Assembly: GCA_020633895.1 (NCBI GenBank)
Contig: JACKCT010000006.1
Span: 62,001-126,000 of the forward strand
Reading direction: 5' to 3'
Source: Deltaproteobacteria bacterium
GTDB taxonomy: Bacteria; Lernaellota; Lernaellaia; JACKCT01
DNA: 64,000 nucleotides
The notes beneath the pieces are model-generated. The model had not been told where the DNA came from. It saw only the letters and a program-made list of their open reading frames with translations, and made no database searches. Shown piece after piece: positions 24,325 through 32,152 of this stretch; position 1 is the first letter of the stretch; each line of letters opens with the position of its first letter. Made by a program: the position numbers and the translations under genes.

Positions 24325-25331
24325 GATTCCTCCGACGGCCAGTTTTCCGCGACGATGCGGAAAAACGCCTCTTCCCGGTCGGTAATCGCCGCGAATTTCT
24401 CGGCGGCCCGGGCAAATCCGTCGCCCGGCGCCGGTCGTTCGCTGACGTCCTTGAAAAGATACGCCAGTTCGGTCCATTGCGTTCCAATTTCCCGCATTTT
24501 TTCCGGCAGACCCCACCGATCGATGTCCGGATCATACGTCGCCGCCTCGGACAGGAAGTTGGCGTACTGCGTTCGAAAGTATCCGCCGCCGGTGCCGCGC
24601 CGTTCGATGATCTGGTAGGCGAAGCGAGCGCACCACGCCCAATCGGCCTGATCCGTCCAATGGGGCAGATCCTCCGCGCAGCGCCGCATGGCCGCGATGC
24701 CGAAAAATCCCGTCGGATCGCGAAAGACACGCTCGGCGGACTCGCGCAGGGATTGGTCGACGGCGTCTTTGAGCGGGCGCAGGCGCGGGATCTCGTGCAA
24801 TTCCCACCACTGGCCGGACAAGGAGAAGGGCGGCGTGGGGTCAAAGCGGGCGGCGTGCAGATCGTCCAGCGTCACCCACTGCATCTCGGGAAATTCGGAA
24901 TCGGAGATCAGCGCCACCTCTTTTTCCAGGTCGTACCCGGCCAGCAGCACCTTGTGGCCGCCGAAATGGGTGCTGGAATTGAAGTATTTGAGGTGGAACA
25001 GGTCGACCTGGATCATCACCGGGTGGCCCTCGTCCAGGATCGCCTTGAGGCGGGGCCAGCCGTCGTCTTCCGGCGTCGCCCGTCGCATGGGCGCGTCCAC
25101 GTGGACGATGCGAAAGAAATCTTCCTCCAGCGCGATGTTGCGTCCGATGAGCATGCGCGTCGGGCTGGCGGCGTCTTCCTTGGCGTACATGAAATTGCAG
25201 ACGAGGCCCAATCCCAGGCACATCGGTTCGGACAGCGCGTGGCCGAAGTGGCCGACCAGATTGCGGATCGCCGAGGACGCGCAGTGAAAGCCGGGGCGAT
25301 GGACGTAGCCTTTGGCGATGACGCGGCTCAT
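24321..25331 (-). CDS. BtrH-like N-terminal / DUF4872 protein
   Basis: The 336-residue protein starts with GYVHRPGFHCASSAIRNLVG, the Cys-containing segment typical of the butirosin biosynthesis protein H-like fold (papain-type acyltransferase relatives), with FGGHKVLLAGYD at about 125 supplying the likely His. The C-terminal half (RPLKDAVDQSLRESAERVF..., YQIIERRGTGGGYFRTQYANFL) fits the associated DUF4872 domain. In known systems such proteins move acyl or aminoacyl groups; the substrate here is unknown. It overlaps the upstream gene by ATGA and moaD by TTGA. Confidence 0.8.
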   Translation of the reverse strand: MSRVIAKGYVHRPGFHCASSAIRNLVGHFGHALSEPMCLGLGLVCNFMYAKEDAASPTRMLIGRNIALEEDFFRIVHVDAPMRRATPEDDGWPRLKAILDEGHPVMIQVDLFHLKYFNSSTHFGGHKVLLAGYDLEKEVALISDSEFPEMQWVTLDDLHAARFDPTPPFSLSGQWWELHEIPRLRPLKDAVDQSLRESAERVFRDPTGFFGIAAMRRCAEDLPHWTDQADWAWCARFAYQIIERRGTGGGYFRTQYANFLSEAATYDPDIDRWGLPEKMREIGTQWTELAYLFKDVSERPAPGDGFARAAEKFAAITDREEAFFRIVAENWPSEES

Positions 25332-26884
25332 TCGACGGCCTCGGTTTCGCTAGGCTTGTTCGTTTTCATCCAGCGCCCCCAACGCACCCCCGCGGCCCGT
25401 TGAATTTCCATCTCCCGATATCCCAATTCGCTCAGCCATTGGCGGGACAGGCCCTCGCCCCGGTCGATTTCACCGCGCATCTCGTGGCTCAGCACGAGCC
25501 AGACTTCTGGCGCGTCGGCGACGGCGTCGACAAAAGCGGCCCGGTCGGATTCGGCCAGGCGTCCGGCCCGCTCCCGTCCCACGGTTTCGCGGCCGGGCAG
25601 GTCGGCGGGCAGGCCCACGGCGGCCTCGGAACGGCCCGAGTAAACCAGGAACCCGTCTCGCACGAACGACGCGACGGTCAGCGCCTTGGCGCCGGGTGCG
25701 GCGTGGGCGTCGAAATCGGCGACGGCCTCGCGGATATCCTCCCGATGCTCGGCGACGGCGTGGGGATAGAGCGCGAGTTGGGAGGCGACCGTCGCGGCTA
25801 CGACGACCGATCGGGACATCCTGGGCAGGTACACCGGGTCCAGGGCGATCAACACGATGACCCAGACCGCCGTCGCCGCGAAGGCGAAGTAGGGAAAGCC
25901 GATCAGGACGCCGAAGAGGGCGTGCGTCAGGTAGGCGAGGGCGAAGGGGACGGCCAGATAGACGACCGGCAGGCCCAGCCCGATGCGCCCGCCCGCGTCG
26001 GCAATGGCCAATCCGCCCAGATCCGCTTGCCGTTTGCGCACCACGGAAACGGCCCGAGCGCCGATAAGGATCGCCAACGCGCACAGCACCAACGCGCCGA
26101 CGCGGGGGCCGTATTGATAGGCCAATTCGCCCAGGGCGTTGAAGGGCGAGACGGTGACGGCCAATTGCACGAAACGGCGCACGATTTGATACGGCGTCAG
26201 CGGCCAGACCGTCCAACCGCCGCCTTCGGTGACGCGCAGAAACTGGCGCAGCAACGTCGGCACCCAGGGCAGGAACAGCACGCCCGCGATGGCGTTGGCC
26301 GAGATCAGCGCCTTGCGCGCCGCCGGATCACGTTTTCCCGCGACAAAGGCGACCACGAGCTGGGCGGCGAGGATGTAGAGGGCGTAGTAGAAGGTGTACA
26401 GGGCCAGGCCGTTGAGCAGCCCCAACGCGATCACCCGCCCCCGGCGCGGCGAACGCACCGTATGCCACACCAGCGGCAGCGTCCCGCCCAACACCAGGGC
26501 GGCCATCATGTAACTGCGGCCCAGGCGCGACAGGGCGACCAGCGTCGGGTCGAACACCGCCAGCGCCGCCGCCAGCAGCGCGCCCTTGTCGCCGCCCACC
26601 AGGAATCCCAGATAGGCCAGCAGCACGACAAACGCCGACCCGCACAGCACCGACCACAGCCGCGTCTTCATCTCCGGTCCGCCCGGAGCGACGGCCGCGA
26701 CCGCCCGCGTCGCCAGCGTGTACGCGGGGGGATGGACGTCCTCCACGAACTCCATGGGCGCCAGGGCCAGGGCGTGTTTGGCGATATAAAGCTCGTCCGT
26801 GTTCAGACCCAGGTCCGCCAGATCCCACACGCGCACGACCAGCGCCAGGGCGAACACGATCAGGAGAAATCGACGCGTCGACAT
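25328..26884 (-). CDS. GT-C-type multi-span membrane glycosyltransferase-like protein
   Basis: The 518-residue protein has about ten transmembrane helices and resembles family 39 dolichyl-phosphate-mannose-type transferases. The first periplasmic loop contains GLNTDELYIAKHALAL with the Asp-Glu pair expected of GT-C enzymes, followed by VHPPAYTL. The C-terminal 130 residues are soluble and periplasmic. It probably transfers sugar from a lipid-linked donor. It begins 8 bases after the ABC ATPase and overlaps the BtrH-like gene by ATGA. Confidence 0.8.
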   Translation of the reverse strand: MSTRRFLLIVFALALVVRVWDLADLGLNTDELYIAKHALALAPMEFVEDVHPPAYTLATRAVAAVAPGGPEMKTRLWSVLCGSAFVVLLAYLGFLVGGDKGALLAAALAVFDPTLVALSRLGRSYMMAALVLGGTLPLVWHTVRSPRRGRVIALGLLNGLALYTFYYALYILAAQLVVAFVAGKRDPAARKALISANAIAGVLFLPWVPTLLRQFLRVTEGGGWTVWPLTPYQIVRRFVQLAVTVSPFNALGELAYQYGPRVGALVLCALAILIGARAVSVVRKRQADLGGLAIADAGGRIGLGLPVVYLAVPFALAYLTHALFGVLIGFPYFAFAATAVWVIVLIALDPVYLPRMSRSVVVAATVASQLALYPHAVAEHREDIREAVADFDAHAAPGAKALTVASFVRDGFLVYSGRSEAAVGLPADLPGRETVGRERAGRLAESDRAAFVDAVADAPEVWLVLSHEMRGEIDRGEGLSRQWLSELGYREMEIQRAAGVRWGRWMKTNKPSETEAVE

Positions 26885-26892
26885 CGGAAAAA

Positions 26893-27588
26893 TCAGGCGG
26901 CGCCTTGCGACCGGCCGTCGTCGGCAATCTGCCCGTCATGCAGTCGCACCAGGCGGCGGGCCCGGTCGATGACGTTGCGGTCGTGGGAGGAAAAGACGAA
27001 GGTGATGTGCTGATCGGCGTTCAGGCGTTCCATCAGCTCCAGCAGATCCCCGGCGGTTTTGGAGTCCAGGTTGGCGGTGGGCTCGTCGGCCAGCACGATC
27101 GCCGGTTCGCTGACGATGGCCCTCGCGACGGCCACGCGCTGCTGCTGCCCCCCGGACATATCCACCGGGCGGCGATGCATCTGGTCGGTGAGGCCCACGC
27201 GGATGAGCACCTCCTCGGCCTTTTGCCGTCGCGTTTTGGCGTCCATGCCCTGAATCATCAGAATGAACTCCACATTTTCCACGCCGGTGAGCACGGGGAT
27301 GAGGTTGTAGGCCTGAAACACGAAACCGATCTTATCCCGACGCAGTTGGGACAGCTCCTTGGAGGATAGCGAGGACAGATCGCGGTCGTCGACGCGCACC
27401 GCGCCCGTGGTGGGGGCGTCCAAGGCGCCGATGATATTAAGCAGCGTGGTCTTGCCCGATCCCGACGGCCCGGCCAACACGGTGAACTCGCCCTTGTCGA
27501 TGGTCAGATTCACGCCCCGCAGCGCGCGCACCTCGACGTGGCCGTCCATGTAGATTTTCTCCAGGTTCTCGACTTCGATCACCGACAT
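26893..27588 (-). CDS. ABC transporter ATP-binding protein (LolD/MacB-like)
   Basis: The 231-residue ATPase has Walker A GPSGSGKT (about 39-46), a Q-loop in GFVFQAYNLIPVLTG, signature MSGGQQQRVAVARA, Walker B AIVLADEPTANLD and the switch His in FSSHD. It belongs to the MacB/LolD/FtsE type that works with FtsX-like permeases, yet no such permease is in the window. GGGAG precedes ATG 27588. It is first of the five-gene unit leading to moaE. Confidence 0.92.
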   Translation of the reverse strand: MSVIEVENLEKIYMDGHVEVRALRGVNLTIDKGEFTVLAGPSGSGKTTLLNIIGALDAPTTGAVRVDDRDLSSLSSKELSQLRRDKIGFVFQAYNLIPVLTGVENVEFILMIQGMDAKTRRQKAEEVLIRVGLTDQMHRRPVDMSGGQQQRVAVARAIVSEPAIVLADEPTANLDSKTAGDLLELMERLNADQHITFVFSSHDRNVIDRARRLVRLHDGQIADDGRSQGAA

Positions 27589-27716
27589 GAAGCGCTCCCG
27601 CAATTCTTTCCTGATATTCGCATACCGCACGATAGGCCAAATAGCTTAACGGCATGGGCGTGGGAATGCTAGGCGCTTTTGAGATGCGGACATTGTCGGG
27701 CGGAATTCCGAGCCGC

Positions 27717-27800
27717 GACCATTGACGGGTGCCACTCTTTCACGACGCGGGACGCGGCGGGAAGGTGTGCCGGCGTGTCCGAGCCGCGAGTCGCTTAATC
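27717..27800. repeat. Mixed repeat: family A fragments around a half family B
   Basis: CCGAGCCGCGACC (27718-27730 region) and a second CCGAGCCGCGAG (27779-27790) flank GGGTGCCACTCTTTCACGAC and GAAGGTGTGC (27727-27770), the left half of family B. The element lies between the ABC ATPase start and the mutS2 stop, on genes in the same direction. Confidence 0.6.
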
Positions 27801-30221
27801 GTCCTTGAACTCGATGCTCACCACCGTGGCGCCGTCGCCGCCTTCACCTCGGCGGCCGGGGCGGTAATTGACGGGATAGGGAGCGTTTTTCAGGTAGTCC
27901 CGAACGGCCCGCTTGAGCACGCCCATGCCGTGTCCGTGGACGATGTAGACCGTCTCCCACCGGGCGCGCCAGGCCTCGTCCAGATATTGCTCCAGCAGTT
28001 GCAGGGCGTTGTCCTCCGGCTCGCCGCGCAGGTCGAGGGTGCGTTCCTCGAAGGTCGCCGTCTCGGCCGGTTTCCAGCCCTTGGCGATCTCCACCGGCTT
28101 TTGCACCCGGTCGCCCTTGGGCTTGGCGATGTCGGCGACGGGCACCGTCACCCGCAGGCCCCCCACCTGCACGCGCACCATATCCTTCACGTCCGGCAGC
28201 GTTTCGAGCACGCCGTCCTTTTTCATCGTCACCACGCGCACCGGGTCGCCCACCGACATGCGCGACCAGTCGTCGATGGGCCGGTCGGCGATGGGGGTGC
28301 GGGCGTGCGTCTTGGACGCGGGGGTGGCGGATTCGACGGCGGCGACGATCTCGTTGACCTTCGCGCGGGCCGTTTCGGCGTTTTTGAAGCTCGACTCGCG
28401 CTGCAAATCGGCGATGACGCCCCGGATTTGGGCGAGGGCGTCGTCGTAGAGCTTGCGCACGCGGCCCAGTTCCCGTTCAGCCAATTCGGACTTGGACGAA
28501 TCCAGGTTGCGCAGGCGTTCCTTTTGCATTTCGAGTTTTTGCTGAGCCTCGTGGCGAGCGGCGCGGGCGGCGGATAGCTCGTGCTCCAACTCGGCGCGGG
28601 TCTTGTCCAGGCCGTCGATGATGGTGTCCAACTCGGTGCCGGTGCCTTCGTAGAGTTGGCGCGCCCGGGCGACCAGCGATTCGTCCAGTCCCATGCGCGC
28701 GGCAATGTCGAAAGCCCCCGAACGGCCGGGGATGCCGATGCGCAGGCGATAGGTCGGCTGAAGGCGGTCGCTGTCGAATTCCATGGACGCGTTCTGAAAT
28801 CCCGGCCGGGTGGTCGCCATGGCGGCCAGTTCGGTGAAATGCGTCGTGGCGATGGTGAGCGTGTTGCGTTCGGTCAGGCGCTCCAGCAGAGCCATGGACA
28901 GGGCGACGCCTTGGCGCGGGTCGGTGCCCTCGCCGATCTCGTCGATGAGCACGAGACTTCTTTGGGCCAGACCCGCCAGCACGTCCTTGATCGCAACAAT
29001 GCGCGCCGCGAAGGTGGACAGGCCTGTCTCGATGGACTGGGAATCGCCGATCAGCGCGAAAATGCGCGAGCACAGGCTGACGTCCGAGTCGGGACCGACG
29101 GGGGGATGCATCCCGGCTCGGACCATGTAGGCGGTCAGGCCGATGGCCTTGAGCAGCACCGTCTTGCCGCCCGTGTTCGGCCCCGTCACCACCATGCACG
29201 CCACGTCGTCGGCGATTTGGACAGTGTTTTTGACCACGGCGCGTTCCTGTTCGATGAGCAGCGGGTGGAACAGATAGCGCAGTGTCATGCGTCCGGCGTC
29301 GTTGAGCTTGGCGACGCTTGCGCCCAGGTGCTCGGCGTACCGGGCCTTGGCGAAGGTCAGGTCGATTTGGATCAGCGCTTCCAAGGCGGCGGCCAGTTCG
29401 TCCTCGATCGCCGCGACGCGCTTGGAAAACGCCACCAGGATGCGGTGGATCTCCTCGTCGATGGCGATCTCGGCGCCGCGCAGGGTGTTGTTTAGCGCGG
29501 TGATCTCGCGTGGCTCGATGAACACCGACTGGCGCGTGCCGGAGATGTCGTGGACGATGCCGTCGACGAAGCTCTGCTTTTCGATGCGCACCACCAGCAC
29601 GTAGCGGCCGTTGCGCAGGGTGAAAAAATCGTCCTGGAGGTACTCGGACAACTCGGAGGCGGCGGCGAGCTTGGTCATCGTGTCGTGGATGCGCTTTTGT
29701 GTCTTGCGATATTGGTCGCGCAGGCGCGCCAGTTCCGGCGAGGCCTGGTCGGTGACGTGGCCGTCGCGCTCGATGGCGGTGAGGATCTCCCGCTCCAGGG
29801 CGAAGTCTTCATAGAGGCCCACGCCCATCTGGGACAGGTGGGGGATCTCTTCCCAGCGGTCCAGGAGCAGGATGCGGATCCGGCGGGAGGCGTGGAGGAT
29901 GTCCGCGACGCGCACCAGTTCTTCGGCCGAGAGCGCCGCGCCCACGCGAAGGCGGGCGAACTGGGGCGTCAGGTCGGTGACTTCGCCCAGGGGCGGCGTC
30001 GACCCGGCGCGCAGCAGTTTTCGGGCGTCGTCGGTCTGCCGGGAGAGCTTTTGGGCGTCTTCCAGGGTGTCCACCAGCGGCAGCGACGCGCACCGCGTCC
30101 GGGCGGGGAGGCACGAGACATACTCGGCCAGGCGGTCGAGAACCTTGGGCCATTCCAGCAGTTCGGCGGCCCGGCGCTGGGCGTCGTGGACGAGAAATTC
30201 CGGCGCGGATTTCGAATTCAT
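27795..30221 (-). CDS. mutS2: Endonuclease MutS2 with Smr domain
   Basis: The 808-residue protein has the MutS2 core and clamp domains, the ATPase with Walker A VTGPNTGGKTVLL (about 345) and Walker B LVLIDEIGEGTD, a coiled coil (about 540-620), and a C-terminal Smr nuclease domain with LDLRGEP and VHGHGMGVLK. MutS2 acts in recombination suppression and, in some bacteria, in splitting collided ribosomes. AGGA 5 bases upstream supports ATG 30221. Length is normal for the family. Confidence 0.95.
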   Translation of the reverse strand: MNSKSAPEFLVHDAQRRAAELLEWPKVLDRLAEYVSCLPARTRCASLPLVDTLEDAQKLSRQTDDARKLLRAGSTPPLGEVTDLTPQFARLRVGAALSAEELVRVADILHASRRIRILLLDRWEEIPHLSQMGVGLYEDFALEREILTAIERDGHVTDQASPELARLRDQYRKTQKRIHDTMTKLAAASELSEYLQDDFFTLRNGRYVLVVRIEKQSFVDGIVHDISGTRQSVFIEPREITALNNTLRGAEIAIDEEIHRILVAFSKRVAAIEDELAAALEALIQIDLTFAKARYAEHLGASVAKLNDAGRMTLRYLFHPLLIEQERAVVKNTVQIADDVACMVVTGPNTGGKTVLLKAIGLTAYMVRAGMHPPVGPDSDVSLCSRIFALIGDSQSIETGLSTFAARIVAIKDVLAGLAQRSLVLIDEIGEGTDPRQGVALSMALLERLTERNTLTIATTHFTELAAMATTRPGFQNASMEFDSDRLQPTYRLRIGIPGRSGAFDIAARMGLDESLVARARQLYEGTGTELDTIIDGLDKTRAELEHELSAARAARHEAQQKLEMQKERLRNLDSSKSELAERELGRVRKLYDDALAQIRGVIADLQRESSFKNAETARAKVNEIVAAVESATPASKTHARTPIADRPIDDWSRMSVGDPVRVVTMKKDGVLETLPDVKDMVRVQVGGLRVTVPVADIAKPKGDRVQKPVEIAKGWKPAETATFEERTLDLRGEPEDNALQLLEQYLDEAWRARWETVYIVHGHGMGVLKRAVRDYLKNAPYPVNYRPGRRGEGGDGATVVSIEFKDD

Positions 30222-30332
30222 CAGCATCCTTGGCGACCGTCGGCTCAAAGTCGCGAATGGGCCCTGCCGCCGTGTTACGCGCCGTTGGGGCCCGGGTCAA
30301 GCGGGTGGGAAATGTCGCGGTTTTTCGTGATC

Positions 30333-30427
30333 GGGTGCGACACTTTCGCGAGGGCGTCGCCCGAGAGAAGGTGTGAACGCAATGCACACCCTTTCGACGC
30401 GTCCCGCGCCGTAAGAATGCGGCGCCC
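30333..30427. repeat. Dispersed nested palindrome, family B copy 3 (diverged)
   Basis: GGGTGCGACACTTT opens the element and AAGAATGCGGCGCCC closes it, matching the outer arms of copies 1 and 2 with a few changes. The inner arms AAGGTGTG and CACACCCTT are intact. It lies between the divergent mutS2 and lipoprotein genes, so it is not restricted to terminator positions. Confidence 0.75.
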
Positions 30428-30512
30428 GGGATATCGGACCACCCCGGCCATTGACCTTGGCCGCAAAAACCCCAAAGCTGCCGAGCCGACTGCGTTTTGG
30501 GAGGTTTTGCCG

Positions 30513-32123
30513 ATGACATCCGCCCGTTCGGGCCGTGAGAGCAGATCCATTCTTCGCCGGACCATGTGGTGGCCGGCGCTCGTCGTCGCGTTGTCGCTGG
30601 GCGCGGGTTTGGCCGCGTGCGGCGGCGGCGGACACCACAAGAACAAGACCGTGGACGACGAGGAAAATCTGCCTCTGCCCGATACCCTGGTCGAGATTTT
30701 GGAAGACCGCACCGGCTACGACTGGAGCTTCAACGCCGGGGACATCGGCGCGCCGGACCTGCGCGACTGGCGCTTCCTGTTTGCCGTGAATCTGACCGGC
30801 GAGCAGGCCGAGGAATTGATCGGCGGCGGCGAGTGGGCGGTGGATTTCGACGAGATTGCCGACGAGTTGGACGAAGTGGGCGGCGACCTGATCAGCGAGG
30901 GCCTGGACCTGCGCCACGTGGATAACCAGGTGGCCATGGCCTATGTGGACGTGATCGACGGGCGGGAGCGCTACCGCCTGGCCCATAAGCTGACGTTCGA
31001 CGGCGGCGTCATGGCTGTCGATACCGACGCGGCGGCGACCTTCGGCGGCGGGGTCGGCTCGCGCGGGCCGGGATGGTACGCGGTCTTCGCGGCGCGGCGG
31101 CCCTATGCCTTCGTCCACGGCCGGGCGCTGGATTGCGAAGGCGCGGCGCGCACGAACGTGACGGCCGAAATCGACCAGGGGCCCTTCACGAATCTGACCG
31201 ACGCGGACGGCCGCGTGGTTCTGGCGAGCGTCATCAAGACCACGGCCAACCCGGACGGTCGCCCGGCGACGATTTTGCTGGACGGCGGGGCGTGCGTGGG
31301 AACGTTGGCGCTGCCGGTGACGGACGGCGAGGCGCACCCGAATCCCAAATGCGCGACCCTCGCCGACGGTTGCGAGGACGCGGCCTCCACCCTGGCCGGC
31401 GACGGCACGGTGCTGGTCGGGCCCTTCGAGGCGGACCTGTCCGAAATCGGCTTCGACCCTTCCGGCGACGCGGACGAGACGTGCGCCAACTGCGATTTCG
31501 AGACCGGCGATACCACGGGCTGGAACTCCATGCCCATCGGCGACGAATCGGGGCAGGCGTGCTTCGGCGTGGAATCGGCCGGATATGACGACCTGTTCCC
31601 CGGCGGCGAGGGCGAAAGCTATGCCTATCTGACGACCGGCGGTGACGGACGAACCGGGTGCGCGGCGTGGCGGCGGCTTCGGGTTCCCGAGGACGCGACA
31701 ACGCTGGTGATCTCCTACGACCTGGCCACCCAGGAAACGCCCGGCGGCCTGGGCTCGCCCTACACCGACGTGTTCGCGGCGGTCCTGCGGGACTCGGGTG
31801 ATTTTGTAATCGGGCGTACAGTGAACGATGAGGCGACCGGCGACGATTTCGTTTCGATTCCGAATTCCGCCGAGGCGATCGCCGGGGTGGCGACGTCGAA
31901 GGACGCCGTGCCTAACGAAAACGGCGCCGTCTTCGACACGCATCTGTTCGCGCCCGACGGCGAGGATGGACCGCGCGGCGCCCGGGCCGACGATCACCTG
32001 GGCGCCCAGGTCCGGTACGCGGTGAATCCGGGCGAGACCTTGACGCTGATCTTCAGCGTGCATGACACGGGCGACGCGTTTTTTGACACGGCGGCGCTGA
32101 TCGATGAGGTGGCGTTCGAGTAG
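30513..32123 (+). CDS. Large lipoprotein with C-terminal sugar-binding-like sandwich
   Basis: GGGAGG lies about 8 bases before ATG 30513; the frame is open much further upstream, but that is the mutS2 complement. The 536-residue lipoprotein has lipobox GLAAC. Its N-terminal half is acidic and unrecognised. Around 225-250 a CNA/FN3-like turn segment (GALDCEGAARTN..TDADGRVVLAS) looks like a carboxypeptidase-regulatory-like fold. The C-terminal portion starting CANCDFETGDTTGWNS resembles carbohydrate-binding beta-sandwiches. It is 29 bases upstream of the GH172-like gene and likely co-transcribed. Confidence 0.72.
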   Translation: MTSARSGRESRSILRRTMWWPALVVALSLGAGLAACGGGGHHKNKTVDDEENLPLPDTLVEILEDRTGYDWSFNAGDIGAPDLRDWRFLFAVNLTGEQAEELIGGGEWAVDFDEIADELDEVGGDLISEGLDLRHVDNQVAMAYVDVIDGRERYRLAHKLTFDGGVMAVDTDAAATFGGGVGSRGPGWYAVFAARRPYAFVHGRALDCEGAARTNVTAEIDQGPFTNLTDADGRVVLASVIKTTANPDGRPATILLDGGACVGTLALPVTDGEAHPNPKCATLADGCEDAASTLAGDGTVLVGPFEADLSEIGFDPSGDADETCANCDFETGDTTGWNSMPIGDESGQACFGVESAGYDDLFPGGEGESYAYLTTGGDGRTGCAAWRRLRVPEDATTLVISYDLATQETPGGLGSPYTDVFAAVLRDSGDFVIGRTVNDEATGDDFVSIPNSAEAIAGVATSKDAVPNENGAVFDTHLFAPDGEDGPRGARADDHLGAQVRYAVNPGETLTLIFSVHDTGDAFFDTAALIDEVAFE

Positions 32124-32152
32124 CCGGGCGCCGGCGCGACTTGGGGGAATAC

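Noticed and set aside
25400-27013. 537-residue forward frame antisense to the GT-C-like gene
   Set aside because: Arg/Gln/His-rich with no domain; the reverse strand holds a multi-span membrane protein with coupled neighbours.
29550-30512. Extension of the lipoprotein at 30513 into the mutS2 region
   Set aside because: The signal peptide and ribosome site place the start at 30513; the extension is the complement of mutS2.
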